Shown here: positions 9,849 through 19,072 of the stretch, in pieces | Layout: every line of letters starts with the position of its first letter | Position numbering within the stretch: the first letter of the stretch is position 1 | Origin: Lepidostoma basale | Taxonomy: Eukaryota > Arthropoda > Insecta > Trichoptera > Lepidostomatidae | DNA: 64,000 nucleotides | Reading direction: 5' to 3' | Assembly: GCA_022606425.2 (NCBI GenBank) | Contig: JAHDVF020001258.1 | Location: 496,001-560,000 of the forward strand | The notes under the pieces: generated by a model | What the model was told of the DNA's origin: nothing | Seen by the model: the letters and a program-made list of their open reading frames with translations, nothing else | Databases searched by the model: none | Program-made: the position numbers and the translations under genes

Positions 9849-10556
9849 AAACCATCACGCTGTTTCCCCGCAGGGGTTGGCAGACGAATGGACCGCCAAC
9901 CTTCTTTATCCTGACACACTTCTCTAGCTTCCTCCACATTCATATAACGATTCGTACACGCAAGTCGATTCTTCTTGACTTCTAACATGACCAACCTTTA
10001 AAACTTGATTAATTTGGTCATGCCATGCTTTTTCCGATCTACCTCGACTCCGTACATCATTTACATCACTAAAGTATACTTTTTAAACCATCATTTCTCC
10101 ATCCATGCGCTCCATATGGCCGAACCAACGCAGCGATCCTTTCATAATTTTGTTTCATTATATCTTCTTCCGCTTTACATTCCTTCGTATATCAGCATTT
10201 AAGATTCTGTCGTACATCGTTCTACCACACATAAGCCTTAGGGACCTCATCTCTACTGCATTTATTATACTCTCATCATTCTTCTGCCAGTTCTATGCTT
10301 TGCTTCCAGACATAAGAGTTTGGACCAAAACTCCATTGTGAACGGCCGTTTTCGCTTTCATCGATAAATTTTTGTTTGCAATAACTATGTTTAAAGCTCC
10401 CTTCACTTTGTTACCCGCACCAACCTTTCTTTCGACGTCACTATCCGTTCGGCAATCCGCTGTGAACATGCTACCCAAATACATCAATTAACTCACTTGC
10501 TTCAAGTTCTCTTCGTTCATAATATCATTTGTTACAAACTGTCATTTGCTCTATAT
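9843..10556 (-). mobile_element. RTE-A 3' end, TTG-tail lineage
   Basis: Begins with the complement of a TTG-repeat tail (aacaacaacaaacc) and the hairpin with GCA loop, then runs through the whole C-terminal domain to the QMTVCNISVNEENLEQ region. The order of blocks matches the 471-residue protein, but stops and shifts break it; the best open piece on the minus strand (10293-10487) keeps the YLGSMFTAD and AGNKVKGAL blocks. Confidence 0.82.
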
Positions 10557-10648
10557 TCCATATTTCATTTATTCACAATTTTAATTATCTACGCTCTGAG
10601 GCGTTGTCAACATTATATAAAAAATATATATTCTATAAGGGTTCAAAG

Positions 10649-10765
10649 ATGTAACACCAAACATCACATGTTAGTTTCAAACTACACACTAGCGCCATCT
10701 ATTAAAATTAGATTTAAGCATTAAGCAGAAGATCTTTTTATTAACGCAATGTGAAAGGCTACCGC
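10649..10765 (+). repeat. Repeat family H, right-end fragment
   Basis: Matches 3940-4050: catcacatgttagtttcaa, the ACTAGCGCCATCT block, CAGAAGATCTTTTTATTAAC and aatgtgaaaggct. Left half absent. Confidence 0.65.
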
Positions 10766-11340
10766 CATTAACGCACTGTTAGATAACGCCTGGAGATGTC
10801 ACTCCAATTAATATGCTAACTTGGACCAGTTTTTGTTTTTACAACATTTTGAATGTATACAAATACTTGTAGACGAATACTGGATTTTATTTATTCTATA
10901 ACTTTAATTCTAGACTCTCCATCGATTCCGGCTACATACTTCAAAATATATTTCTACATGAATTCAAAATGTTTATTTACAGATAACATATTTTATTTTA
11001 CGTTTTTTGGATTTATTTTATGAGAGCAGTAATTGATATAAAATAAAATATGATGTAATAAAAAATATGTTTTTATCTGAGGTGTGCTCAAAACCTTATT
11101 GCACCTTGAATATAAAGCCTTCAATTATTTATAAATGTTTTATTTTAATGTTTAAAGTATGTACCGGAGATAAAAGCAGATGATTTATTTTCTGCTATTT
11201 AAATAACGTCTCTTGTTACGTTTATTTCCCCTAAGCGAACGCATCCCTAGTGATCCACGTAGTGTATAACCCTAGCTAATTAATTATCACGGAGGGTCTC
11301 ATTGGTACTAGGTGTGTCCTGTGTCCCTGTGTGTGTTTTG
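10766..11340. other. AT-rich spacer with short repeats
   Basis: No gene seen. A block at 10855-10895 (ttgaatgtatacaaata...gaatactggatttta) recurs at 59767-59807, also next to an H repeat, so H may extend further than the core copies show. Confidence 0.45.
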
Positions 11341-11382
11341 CAAAGGTGACCTAAATAATAAATACAATGTAGGAATGACAAA

Positions 11383-11935
11383 TTATATCTGCGACAAAAG
11401 TATCGCCTTTGGTAGACAAGAGAATCTTCTTCTTATTCCTCTTAGTTTAAGTCGTATGACCTGTTTGTGAAGGTGGGCTGTCCTGGGATGATGATGTCCA
11501 GCCATCTCTCCATCTCTTTGACGGCCTTCCTGGTAATCTCTTGCAGCTTGGGTTTTTATCTTTAACAATTTTTGCAATTCTTGTATTCTCTATGGGGTCG
11601 ACGTGGTCTCTTCTAAAGCGCCTTCTGCCTCTTCTCCATCTCACTTTGTCTTCAACACCACAGACAGACCATATCGTTTCATTTCTGATCCGATTTCTGA
11701 GGGTTTTGCCTGCGATGGAGCGTAGGGTTCGCATTTCTGCTTCTTTAAGAAGGTTCTTAGTTCTATTCTATTCTATTCTCTGACCTCTATTCCATACGTC
11801 ATCGATCAATTTCTCATTCAACGATCTCTTTGACTAGGTAAGTGAATCGCACGACTTGCTCAATAAGTGTTTTATCGATGATCAGTTTACATCTGAGCGG
11901 CTTTTTTGATATCGTTGCTTAACGAGAGAATCAGT
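11383..11935 (-). mobile_element. RTE-B 3' end
   Basis: The minus-strand frame 11734-11447 reads MRTLRSIAGKTLRNRIRNE followed by a CGVEDKVRWRRGRRRF block and LPGRPSKRWRDGW: the C-terminal domain of RTE-type non-LTR proteins. Further upstream (11840-11935) is the block corresponding to TIDNTPIEQVMRFTYLGIEI, as seen on the plus strand at 15830-15900. The 3' end is an AAGAAG-type tract near 11383. Frameshifted and truncated. Confidence 0.78.
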
Positions 11936-12002
11936 ATCTTTCAAACATATTTTTTTATATTAATGTGTGTGAAGTCGTCAAGAAAATTTATCAACTAACG
12001 AA

Positions 12003-12228
12003 ACATCACGTTTTCTCCTCGAAGAAGTACCCAGAAAAAAAACGCAACGTGACAATGTTATTTTTTGACATACTTCTCTCGATTCCTTAATGCACGTCTA
12101 TATCACCGACTCCTCACGTGGCCGACACATTGTATTTGATTGACTTAATCGTGCCACGTTTTTCTTGGTTTTCCTATATTTCTCGTTCATTTTACGTCGT
12201 CAACATATACTTTCTTCATTCGTTTTTT
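12003..12228 (-). mobile_element. RTE-A 3' end fragment
   Basis: Complement of the RTE-A terminus with a degraded hairpin (ctcctcgaagaagtacccag), then the TWHDQIN and GRPRK region and the VNDVK region. Strongly decayed. Confidence 0.65.
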
Positions 12229-12256
12229 TTTCTGTGTCATAACGACTGTGTCATAA

Positions 12257-12507
12257 TTTTTTTTTTTTTTTTTTTTTGACGTATACAACAGGTCGCTTGA
12301 ACCCAATTACAGTATACAATTTGTTTTTTAAGCTGATATATTGATTCTCGTGACATGTGACAGGTAGCCAATCTATCGACATTTTATTGTCACGAGAATA
12401 CTACGTCAGACCAAAGACAGTGTGACAATCACACTGCCATCGCCGGGAATCGAACCCAGAACCTTCGGAATGGGAATCAGAGCTCTTACCACTCTGCCAC
12501 GAAGGTC
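12257..12507 (-). mobile_element. tRNA-derived SINE with target duplication
   Basis: On the minus strand it begins GACCTTCGTGGCAGAGTGGT (A-box-like) and continues to GGGTTCGATTCCCGGCGATG (B box), as in a tRNA gene; a non-tRNA body follows. It ends in an A tract (plus-strand T run 12257-12277). The flanks carry a 7-bp duplication gtcataa (12250-12256 and 12508-12514). That is the full signature of a retroposed SINE, about 250 bp long. A tRNA-like head of this kind is used as an internal RNA polymerase III promoter. Other copies: 16355, 29900, 48735 and 50640. Confidence 0.88.
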
Positions 12508-12519
12508 GTCATAACGATA

Positions 12520-12550
12520 ATTTATACGAATGAAAACATCTGTTTTCTCG
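12520..12550. repeat. MITE G left-arm remnant
   Basis: Contains ttatacgaatgaaaacatct and gttttctcgaaaa, the left arm of MITE G. The right-hand part of the same family lies at 12998-13130, so the RTE-A piece between them probably inserted into the MITE. Confidence 0.5.
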
Positions 12551-12552
12551 AA

Positions 12553-12970
12553 AACAAACTAACTAACTAACTAACCATCACTCCATTTTCCCGGAGGGAT
12601 AGGTAGAGAGGATGGTTCGCCACAATGCTCTGTCCTGGCATACTTCTCGGGTTTCCTCTACATTCATACATCGTACCATTCACGCACGTCGTTTATTCCG
12701 ACTTCTAGTAATTGATAAATTTGGTCATGCCATGTTTTCCTCGATCGTCCTCAGCTTCTTTTTCTACTCACGCTGCTTTTTTACAACTTTTTAACTATTC
12801 TACTCTCATCCATTCGTTCCATATGTCCAAACCATCTCCGGGATCCTTTTTAATTTTATCCATGATGCAGTTATCTGCCTTACATTTCTTTCTTATTTCA
12901 TCGTTCGGTATTCTATCATACAACGATTTCCTGCACATTCTTCTCAGTGATCTCATTTCTACGAAGTTTA
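12553..12970 (-). mobile_element. RTE-A 3' end, TTAG-tail lineage
   Basis: Starts with the tail complement (ctaactaactaacc), then a hairpin with GGA loop, then the C-terminal domain as far as RRMCRKSLYDRIPNDE-type sequence. The closest relative in the window is 44766-45290. Shifted frames. Confidence 0.75.
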
Positions 12971-12997
12971 TATATTTTTTTATATATATATATTTTT

Positions 12998-13130
12998 GCC
13001 ACTTTTGTGTTTCGCCTTTCTAAGGCATTATTATTTGTTATTCCAATAAAACATACTAATACTTCTAGAAATAAGATATTTTTATTCGTATTCAATATTC
13101 AAAATGGAGTTTCATGTCATTGTCCAAAAA
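12998..13130. repeat. MITE G right part
   Basis: Carries tgtttcgcctttctaaggca and then the arm that ends agatatttttattcgtatt and a block like atggagttt. Partner of 12520-12550. Confidence 0.6.
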
Positions 13131-13216
13131 ACTATTTAAAAAAATCTAATTCGCTATGTTTGCAGTTCTTACATTTGAATTTGACACTCTATCAACGAGA
13201 AATCAACGTGCGTAAA

Positions 13217-13310
13217 TGACACGATTTAAGAATGTTGAGGAAGCTAGAGAAGATGTCAAGAAAGAATTCTGTGGCGAATTATTATTTCCGCCTACCCCTT
13301 TGTGATTTTT
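13217..13310 (+). mobile_element. RTE-A terminal fragment
   Basis: Plus strand: the region for the NVEEAREDVK stretch followed by SVANYYFRLPLCDF-like remnant of ILSAYP. Hairpin damaged, no tail repeat. Confidence 0.5.
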
Positions 13311-13424
13311 TTTATTCAAACTATGAAATATTGGATCAAGCAATTTCCTTTTCTGAGCTTTGGCTTCAGACCTATGACAAGATAGGGCACTTTGGTCTTT
13401 ATTCGATTAAATAAGTTATAATGT

Positions 13425-13600
13425 AAACGCGATTGTTTCGTCGGTTTACAGGGATTTTTATTTATATTGTATAAAAATGTTAATACTCTTGACCAATTCG
13501 TTTCGCCTTGCGAGCGCATTTTCAAACTACTTATTTGAGAATGCCTTCTCATGGCGAAATAAATTTGTTACAATATTTATATATTTTTAAACAAACAAAA
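13425..13600. repeat. Foldback with GAAAC-type hairpin arms
   Basis: Two inward blocks, tcgtttcgccttgcgagcgc and gaatgccttctcatggcgaa, form an imperfect inverted repeat. Each carries the CGAAA element next to a small stem. A block at 13425-13460 resembles 55150-55185. Non-coding. Confidence 0.5.
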
Positions 13601-13649
13601 AATCTCTGTAATACTATTTGCGTAGATTTTCAAGAACTCTTGGAAAGAT

Positions 13650-13765
13650 CCGTGTAGCTAATCTTTCTGGACCGTCTCGTCTTTGTGCTCGTCTTTAATA
13701 ACTATAACCACCTTGAATATGGAGACTGCAACGATCTCCGAAACGTCGGTCCAGAAAGACCAAAT
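13650..13765. repeat. Small inverted repeat with CGAAACGTC
   Basis: aatctttctggaccgtctcg on the left pairs with gacgtttcgg-type sequence on the right (cgaaacgtcggtccagaaag). A CTGCAACGATCTC stem precedes the GAAAC. RTE-A sequence begins directly after the right arm. Confidence 0.5.
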
Positions 13766-13932
13766 TAATCAATTACTAAAAGGTGGCCACATTCGAAGTC
13801 GGAATAATCGACGTGCGTGCATGGTATGATGTATGAATGTAGAGGAATCCCGAGAGGTATGCCAGGACAGACCATTGTGGCGATCCATCCTCTCTGCCTA
13901 CCCCTCCGGGAGAATGGCGTGATGGTTAGTCT
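13762..13932 (+). mobile_element. RTE-A 3' terminus
   Basis: About 170 bp: DQINQLLKGGHIRSRNNRRACMV-like coding and the ILSAYPSG end with a TCC-type loop, then a TTAG-type tail reduced to gttagt. Close to the copy at 45095-45270. Confidence 0.78.
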
Positions 13933-13934
13933 AC

Positions 13935-14515
13935 CATGAAATTTATAATATCAAAATTAACAAAGGAGCTTACAAAAAAAAAAAAAAACACAACCATCAA
14001 TATATACGATTATATTAAAATATTATACAATTCTTGGTTCAATCATTGAACCATTTACTACAAAATACTAAATTTGTTAAATAATCGTTTAAAAAGAATA
14101 TGTTTTTTTGGGGTTAAATAATATTATACAATGTTTTATTTATCTGCTTTTTATATGATTTTGAAGCATTCACGCTTCAGCAAATCGGTCTGTTAGTGAA
14201 GAAGTGTGGAGGGAGTTACTCAGAGTAGTGAAAACCGAAATGGATACATCAAAAGCAGGACTCAATAAATAATTGATGAGAAAAAATCCCGAGGCTTGCG
14301 GCTGAATTAATGAGGCAAACTTTATCTCATATAAGAATGTTCGCTGGGTGGACAAATAACATTGTAGGAGATCTTTCGATATTTTGAACCAATTCAAAAC
14401 CGATTTAGGATGATCCTGGTATTTGCGAATTGGTAAAATAAATATTTTTTGGAATATTAAAGGTTTAATTTTATTATGAAGGACGAATAAAAATATGTAT
14501 ATTTTTTTGTACACA
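13935..14515. other. AT-rich spacer
   Basis: No similarity recognised. A minus-strand frame of 114 codons at 14170-14514 has no domain that I recognise and no context to support it. Confidence 0.4.
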
Positions 14516-14519
14516 ACAG

Positions 14520-14755
14520 GTATTGCAATGGGCTGAACATGTGTGCCGACCGGATGATGGAAGACGGAGCCAGAAGGTTATTGAATGGAGGCCAAGGTTG
14601 GGCCGAAGAAGTGTTGTGAGATAGCCTACCAGGTGGAGCGATGATATTGACAGCTGGAAGGTCCCGGAGAACACTGGCGAGTGACCGAAAGGAATGGCGT
14701 GGGGGTAGCAAAATTTACGTCCAGCAGTGGATGGAGACAAGCTGATGAAAGTAAA
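14520..14755 (+). mobile_element. RTE-C 3' end
   Basis: Plus strand encodes LQWAEHVCRPDDGR, VIEWRPRLGRRSV, PTRWSDDI and the terminal YVQQWMETS block followed by a stop: the classic RTE-type C-terminal end. One in-frame stop and one shift. RTE-A sequence begins immediately after it. Confidence 0.8.
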
Positions 14756-14892
14756 TGTTAACAATGTTAACGGAACTAGAAATGTAGCAAGACCGAGAAA
14801 AACGTGGCACGATCAAATAAATCAAATATAATCGGTCACGTGAGGAGTCTGAGAAATCGAAATGCTTGCAAGACACATATATATTAATAGCC
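14752..14892 (+). mobile_element. RTE-A fragment
   Basis: Plus strand: NVNNVNGTRNVARPRKTWHD block and then IIGHVRSLRNRNACKT. Hairpin and tail absent. It abuts family E at its right edge. Confidence 0.7.
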
Positions 14893-14980
14893 TGCGATGC
14901 CAGCAAGACTGGCGAAACCGGTCACTGTCAAAGAAAAAGAAAAAAGCGGAAGTAGTTTAAAAACATCGTTTTATTTAAAT
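14893..14980 (+). repeat. Repeat family E copy
   Basis: Carries gatgccagcaagactggcga, CCGGTCACTGTC and then aaaacatcgttttatttaaa. GAAATAAAGACAAA is degraded to aaagaaaaagaaaaaa. Confidence 0.55.
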
Positions 14981-15004
14981 GTTATTTAAAGTAATGATTA
15001 TTTT

Positions 15005-15145
15005 AAAATTATTTTTTATAATGCCACAACACAGGATGTTGGAGAAGTGTGTTAGGAAAAAACAGTGTAGCGGTCCATTTTTTCCGCCTACCCATTCGGA
15101 GAGATGGTATATAGAAAGATGGCATATGGTTAGACGGTATAGAGA
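15005..15145 (+). mobile_element. RTE-A 3' terminus
   Basis: Contains a degraded VCQDRTVWRSI equivalent (gtgttaggaaaaaacagtgt) and tccgcctacccattcggaga. Tail lost. Confidence 0.55.
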
Positions 15146-15189
15146 TGATAAGTTAGTAAGAAAAATATATATAATAATCTCTTAGGATT

Positions 15190-15785
15190 TTTCATCCCAA
15201 TGTTTTGGGTTTGATCTTGAAAATTAATTACAGCATTAAAGTTTCAATTATTTTTTTTAAATGAACTTCCTGTTCGCAACTGAACATATTGATTTGTCAT
15301 GGTTCCACCCTGTTCGTCTAAATTGGAATTCATATATTAAATGCCGTCCTAGCTAGGCTTTTGTACGAGTATATTTGAATTTCGCTCAAGGGGGAACTAT
15401 ATGCAACTCGTAAGAGCTCCATCACATTCAAATTATATTTAGTAAGAGTACTTTTCCTCCACTTATATATGTTTATGAATAACTTATTGAGATAATGATA
15501 TATGTGTGTTCCGAACTTGGAGTCTTATAACTTATGTTTTGAACTTGATGAGTTCATTGTTTAATATATTATAGAGCTGTTTTAAAACTTACTACCACCA
15601 AAATATTTACATGTTTTTACACCACTTTATTTTGTCTAAACCAACCGATTTCGCTCCGTCGGAGCTTTGTCAGGGATACGAAACCAACCAACCGATTTTT
15701 ACTCTTTTCTCCTGGATTTATAAACACACAATTTTTAAATTAAATAATTTAACTGAAATCTTTTGAATATATACTATATCATTAT
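15190..15785. other. AT-rich spacer with one hairpin motif
   Basis: No gene seen. At 15645-15690 there is ccgatttcgctccgtcggag followed by gtcagggatacgaaacc: on the minus strand CTGACAA, a GCTCC/GGAGC stem and GAAA, the hairpin signature discussed under findings. Confidence 0.5.
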
Positions 15786-15789
15786 CATT

Positions 15790-16315
15790 ATTATATTGCT
15801 TAACGATATTAAAAGGGCCTTTCAGATGTAAACTGACCATCGATAACACACCTATTGAGCAAGTCATGCGATTCACTTACCTAGGCATTGAGATTGGTAG
15901 CTACAGTGACCTATATGGCGAGGTGCGAGCACAAACAAAGCGACAGCCGTGGCTGGCTGCTTGCGCGACACCATATGGACGAGCAAATATCAATAGGACT
16001 TAGCAGAAATGCGAAATGCGAACCCTACGCTCCATTGCAGGCAAAACCCTCAGAGATCGGATCAGAAATGAAACGATAAGGTCTATCGGTGATGTTGAGG
16101 ACAAAGTGAGATGGGGAAGAAGCAGAAGGCACTTTTGGAGAGACCACGTCAACCGCACGAAGAATACAAGAATTGCATGAATTGTTAAAGATGAAAACCC
16201 AAGCAACAAGAGATTACCAGGAAGGCCCCCAAAGGATATCATCATCCCGGGACAGCCCACAGTCACAAACAGGTCATAAGACTTGAACTAAGAGGAAGAA
16301 GAATAATAATTAATA
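15790..16315 (+). mobile_element. RTE-B 3' end
   Basis: Plus strand shows the series QMTIDNTPIEQVMRFTYLG, a degraded RAQTK-VAGCLRDTIW block, MRTLRSIAGKTLRDRIRNE, VEDKVRWGRSRRHFWRDHV, and the end HKQVIRLELRGRRIII with a GAAGAAGAATAATAAT tail. It has several frameshifts, so it is a pseudogene copy of the family also at 11383-11935. Confidence 0.8.
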
Positions 16316-16351
16316 TATTGCGGAATCGCTCTGAACATCAATGTAAAGGGT

Positions 16352-16424
16352 ATAGCTATCATATTGATTGTCATGACATGTGTTAGGTAGCAAATCTATT
16401 GCTATTTAACTGTCACATAATGGA
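16352..16424 (-). mobile_element. SINE body fragment
   Basis: Matches the non-tRNA body of the SINE at 12257-12507 (gtcatgacatgtgttaggta and gctatttaactgtcac). Head and A tract are missing. Confidence 0.6.
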
Positions 16425-16917
16425 ATGTCCTTATGTATGGAAGTGAAGCATGCAACTGGCAAAAGAAGGATGAAAGTAGAATAAATGCAGTAGAAATGAG
16501 ATCTCTAAGACGAATGTGTGGCAAATCTGTATATGATAGAGTGACAAATGCAAGTATAAGAAGTGAATGTGGTGCCAATGAAAGTGTTATGAACAAAATA
16601 ACGAAAGGGTCATTAAGATGGTTTGGACACATGGAAAGAATGAGTGAAGACAGAATGGTAAAGAAGGTATATGTAAACGGCGTGAACGGAGCTAGAAATA
16701 GAGAAAGGCCGAGGAAAACGTGGCACGATCAAATCAATCAAATATTGAATGTCGGTCAAGTGAGGAGTCGGAGAAATTGACGTGCGTGCATGACAATATG
16801 TATGAATGTAGAGGAAGCGAGAGAAGTATGTCAGGACAGAACAGTGTGGCGTTCCATTCTTTCTGCCTACCCCTCCGGGGAGACGGCGTGATGGTAAGTT
16901 AGTTAGTTAGTTAGTTA
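16424..16917 (+). mobile_element. RTE-A 3' end with intact terminus
   Basis: The open frame 16433-16780 reads MYGSEACNWQKKDESRINA, RRMCGKSVYDRVTNASIRSE, KGSLRWFGHMERMSED and RPRKTWHDQINQIL in order, about residues 320-432 of the full protein. A shift then occurs and the end carries a CCCC-TCC-GGGG hairpin, gacggcgtga and a (GTTA)n tail of four units. A good example of the TTAG-tail lineage. Confidence 0.85.
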
Positions 16918-16919
16918 GA

Positions 16920-17185
16920 AAACTGAATAACGCGATGCCAACCTTACGGACCAAAAACTATAACATATAATATTTAAATTCAGTAATAATGAACAAAAAA
17001 GGACCAATTTTTTTCAAACGTTATATTTTAAATCCATTGAATTGAATATGAATCTTCTTGAATAACTGTAACATCAATATTTAAATTCATCAAATTTTAC
17101 ATAAAAATATAAAGATTAATTTTCTATAGAATCATGTTTACCACCCCTGATCTGTATGTATATAAAGAACTCGGTTTGCAATAGT
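16920..17185. other. AT-rich spacer
   Basis: Nothing recognised. Confidence 0.4.
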
Positions 17186-17325
17186 GTCACCAGTCTGTCG
17201 ATGCCAGCGAACCTGTCGCTGTCGAAATAAAGACAAAAGTGGAAGTAGTTAAAAAACAGCGTTTTATTTTATTATGATTTAAAATGAACTTCCATCAAGA
17301 GATTTCAGTAAAATTATTTGATTAT
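17186..17325 (+). repeat. Repeat family E copy
   Basis: Has cagtctgtcgatgccagcga, CTGTCGCTGTCGAAATAAAG and aaacagcgttttattttatt, then aaaatgaacttccatcaaga, which occurs in inverted form at 40240-40270. Confidence 0.65.
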
Positions 17326-17461
17326 CTTTTCTAATTGCTTTAAATTATCATGTTGATAGAAGATCACTGTGTTGTCTGCATAGAATTGCAATGTGCCGTG
17401 TAGTTGTAGATCTGTTTTCATATACTTAAACCGTACTATCATTTTAAAATATTAAGTTATC

Positions 17462-17535
17462 TAAAATATGCGGTGCGAATGGAAGTGTTATGAACAAAAT
17501 AATGAAAGGGTCGCTAAAATGGACACGTGAAAAGA
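17462..17535 (+). mobile_element. RTE-A scrap
   Basis: Plus strand: gtgcgaatggaagtgttatg and aaaataatgaaagggtcgct, the NESVMNKIMKGSL block. About 70 bp. Confidence 0.55.
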
Positions 17536-17539
17536 ATCT

Positions 17540-17625
17540 GTGAAGACGTGAGGGGCCTATGCTAAGGCGACAATCGACATCGGGGGGGACCTGACATGGT
17601 ACTCGAAGAAGAAGAATACAAATTT
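17540..17625 (+). mobile_element. RTE-D 3' terminus
   Basis: Ends cgggggggacctgacatggt then a GAAGAAGAAG-type tail, as at 22755-22800 and, inverted, at 24783-24830. Only the last 80 or so bases. Confidence 0.5.
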
Positions 17626-17714
17626 AAAAAATGTGCATCAATAAAGATTGTGTCACAATCGAAATTTGTCTGCGTAAAGTAATTTTTATTATTATTTATA
17701 TTTAAAATAAAATA

Positions 17715-17945
17715 GAAATAAAAACACTGCACTTTGTTTTTTCACCACTATGCGGTTATTTTAATTGCGGACTAGTTTCGCTTGTACCCAAGCTTTCTCA
17801 GGGCTTCGTAATAACAGTTATACCTACTGTTATTACGAAGCCCTGAGGAAGCTTGGGTACAAGCGAAACTAGTCGACAATTAAAATATCCGCATAGTGGT
17901 GAAAAAACAAAGTGCATTGTTTTTATTTCAATTTTACTTTAAATA
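17715..17945. repeat. Long near-perfect foldback with GAAACTAGTC arms
   Basis: Arms of about 100 bp are almost perfectly complementary (actttgttttttcaccacta on the left, its complement tagtggtgaaaaaacaaagt on the right) around a 10-base centre (tatacctact). Each arm has CTGAGGAAGC, an AAGCTTG stem and GCGAAACTAGTC. The near identity suggests a recent origin or ongoing correction. Non-coding. Confidence 0.9.
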
Positions 17946-18598
17946 TAAATAATTAAAAAAAATTGTCGTACCGCAAAGTGAATGCTTCAAACGAAAAAAT
18001 TAAATAAAGTGTTGTAAATATACAACGTGTCAATTTATTTATCGATATCCGATATCTAACTGAATATGTTTGGGGCAAGATGTCTATAAAAATCTTGTAG
18101 AGCGAGTTTATTGTAGCGTATCTTTCGGTATCTTTTCTTCGAAATATTTCTTCACGGTTCACCGGTTTATTAATATTGACAATTGTATCTTGTATAATCG
18201 CTTGATTTCACTAATATAGATTACAAAAACAACTAGATTTCTCACGAAGGAAAATACGAATGTCGCTCCGTCTGAAGAAGTTGAGCGTGTTATGATTCGA
18301 ATGAACTAAGCAGGTGAAACAACTGGATTTAGTTCACACGAGATAAGGCTGAACCCAAAAGTTTTGCTCAGAAATCTTCACGAGTGTCAACTGTCGCACC
18401 CAATAAAATTAATGATCCGTTTAGGTGAGCCTACGCAAGATAATAATACTGGCGTTGTTATCAATATTTAGAGAAGCGTCGGAATAATATCGTCAGGCAT
18501 CAAAATATAATTCTTAAACTTATACAAAACTACGCCTTACAATTAATAACGATAGTTGGGACTGTAAAATGTACTTATTCAATCTTTTTAAATTGTGA
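17946..18598. other. Unique AT-rich segment
   Basis: No domain recognised. A 69-codon minus-strand frame at 17953-18162 is not supported by anything else. Bases 18230-18440 are GC-richer, without family membership. Confidence 0.4.
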
Positions 18599-18599
18599 T

Positions 18600-18715
18600 A
18601 TTTATTATTTTGACGTGCGTGCACGCCGAGATGTATGGAATAATGTGGAAGTGAGAGAAGTATGCAAGGTAAAAACAGTGCAGCGATCCATTTTATAATA
18701 CTACTTGCAACCCGT
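18600..18715 (+). mobile_element. RTE-A 3'-part fragment
   Basis: Plus strand: acgtgcgtgcacgccgagat, then gtgagagaagtatgcaaggt and aacagtgcagcgatccattt, the RACMTRCM and VCQDRTV-RSI blocks. Hairpin and tail lost. Confidence 0.6.
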
Positions 18716-18719
18716 GAAA

Positions 18720-19070
18720 TAATCACGGTAGTAATTTCAACGCTTTAAAAATTTAAGATTTTCTACGATTTAAAATTTGGTTCACTGTAATCGTAATCAG
18801 TAATAAGTTTTTTTTTTTTTTCACACACGTTATAAAAAACACAAATAACGTCACCAAATAATTATCCTTTTGTTTTCTATACTGCAGTCATACAAAATAA
18901 TAATAATCAGATAATTATAACAAAATTCAAAATTATCCAGAAACGTTCTCGGACATGCGCATCGTGTGTATTTTGAGAATCGATGTATTCCTCTCTCGCA
19001 CTCTTGTATACAAAATATTCTCGTACTCGTTCTTGGCGACATCGGGGTTTTTCCCTATTTATATTATGAT
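18720..19070. other. AT-rich spacer
   Basis: Nothing recognised; one poly-T run near 18810. Confidence 0.4.
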
Positions 19071-19072
19071 TC

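Noticed and set aside
12425..12507. A tRNA gene on the minus strand
   Set aside because: A and B boxes are present, but a SINE body and A tract follow, a target duplication surrounds it, and other copies share the body. It is a SINE head.
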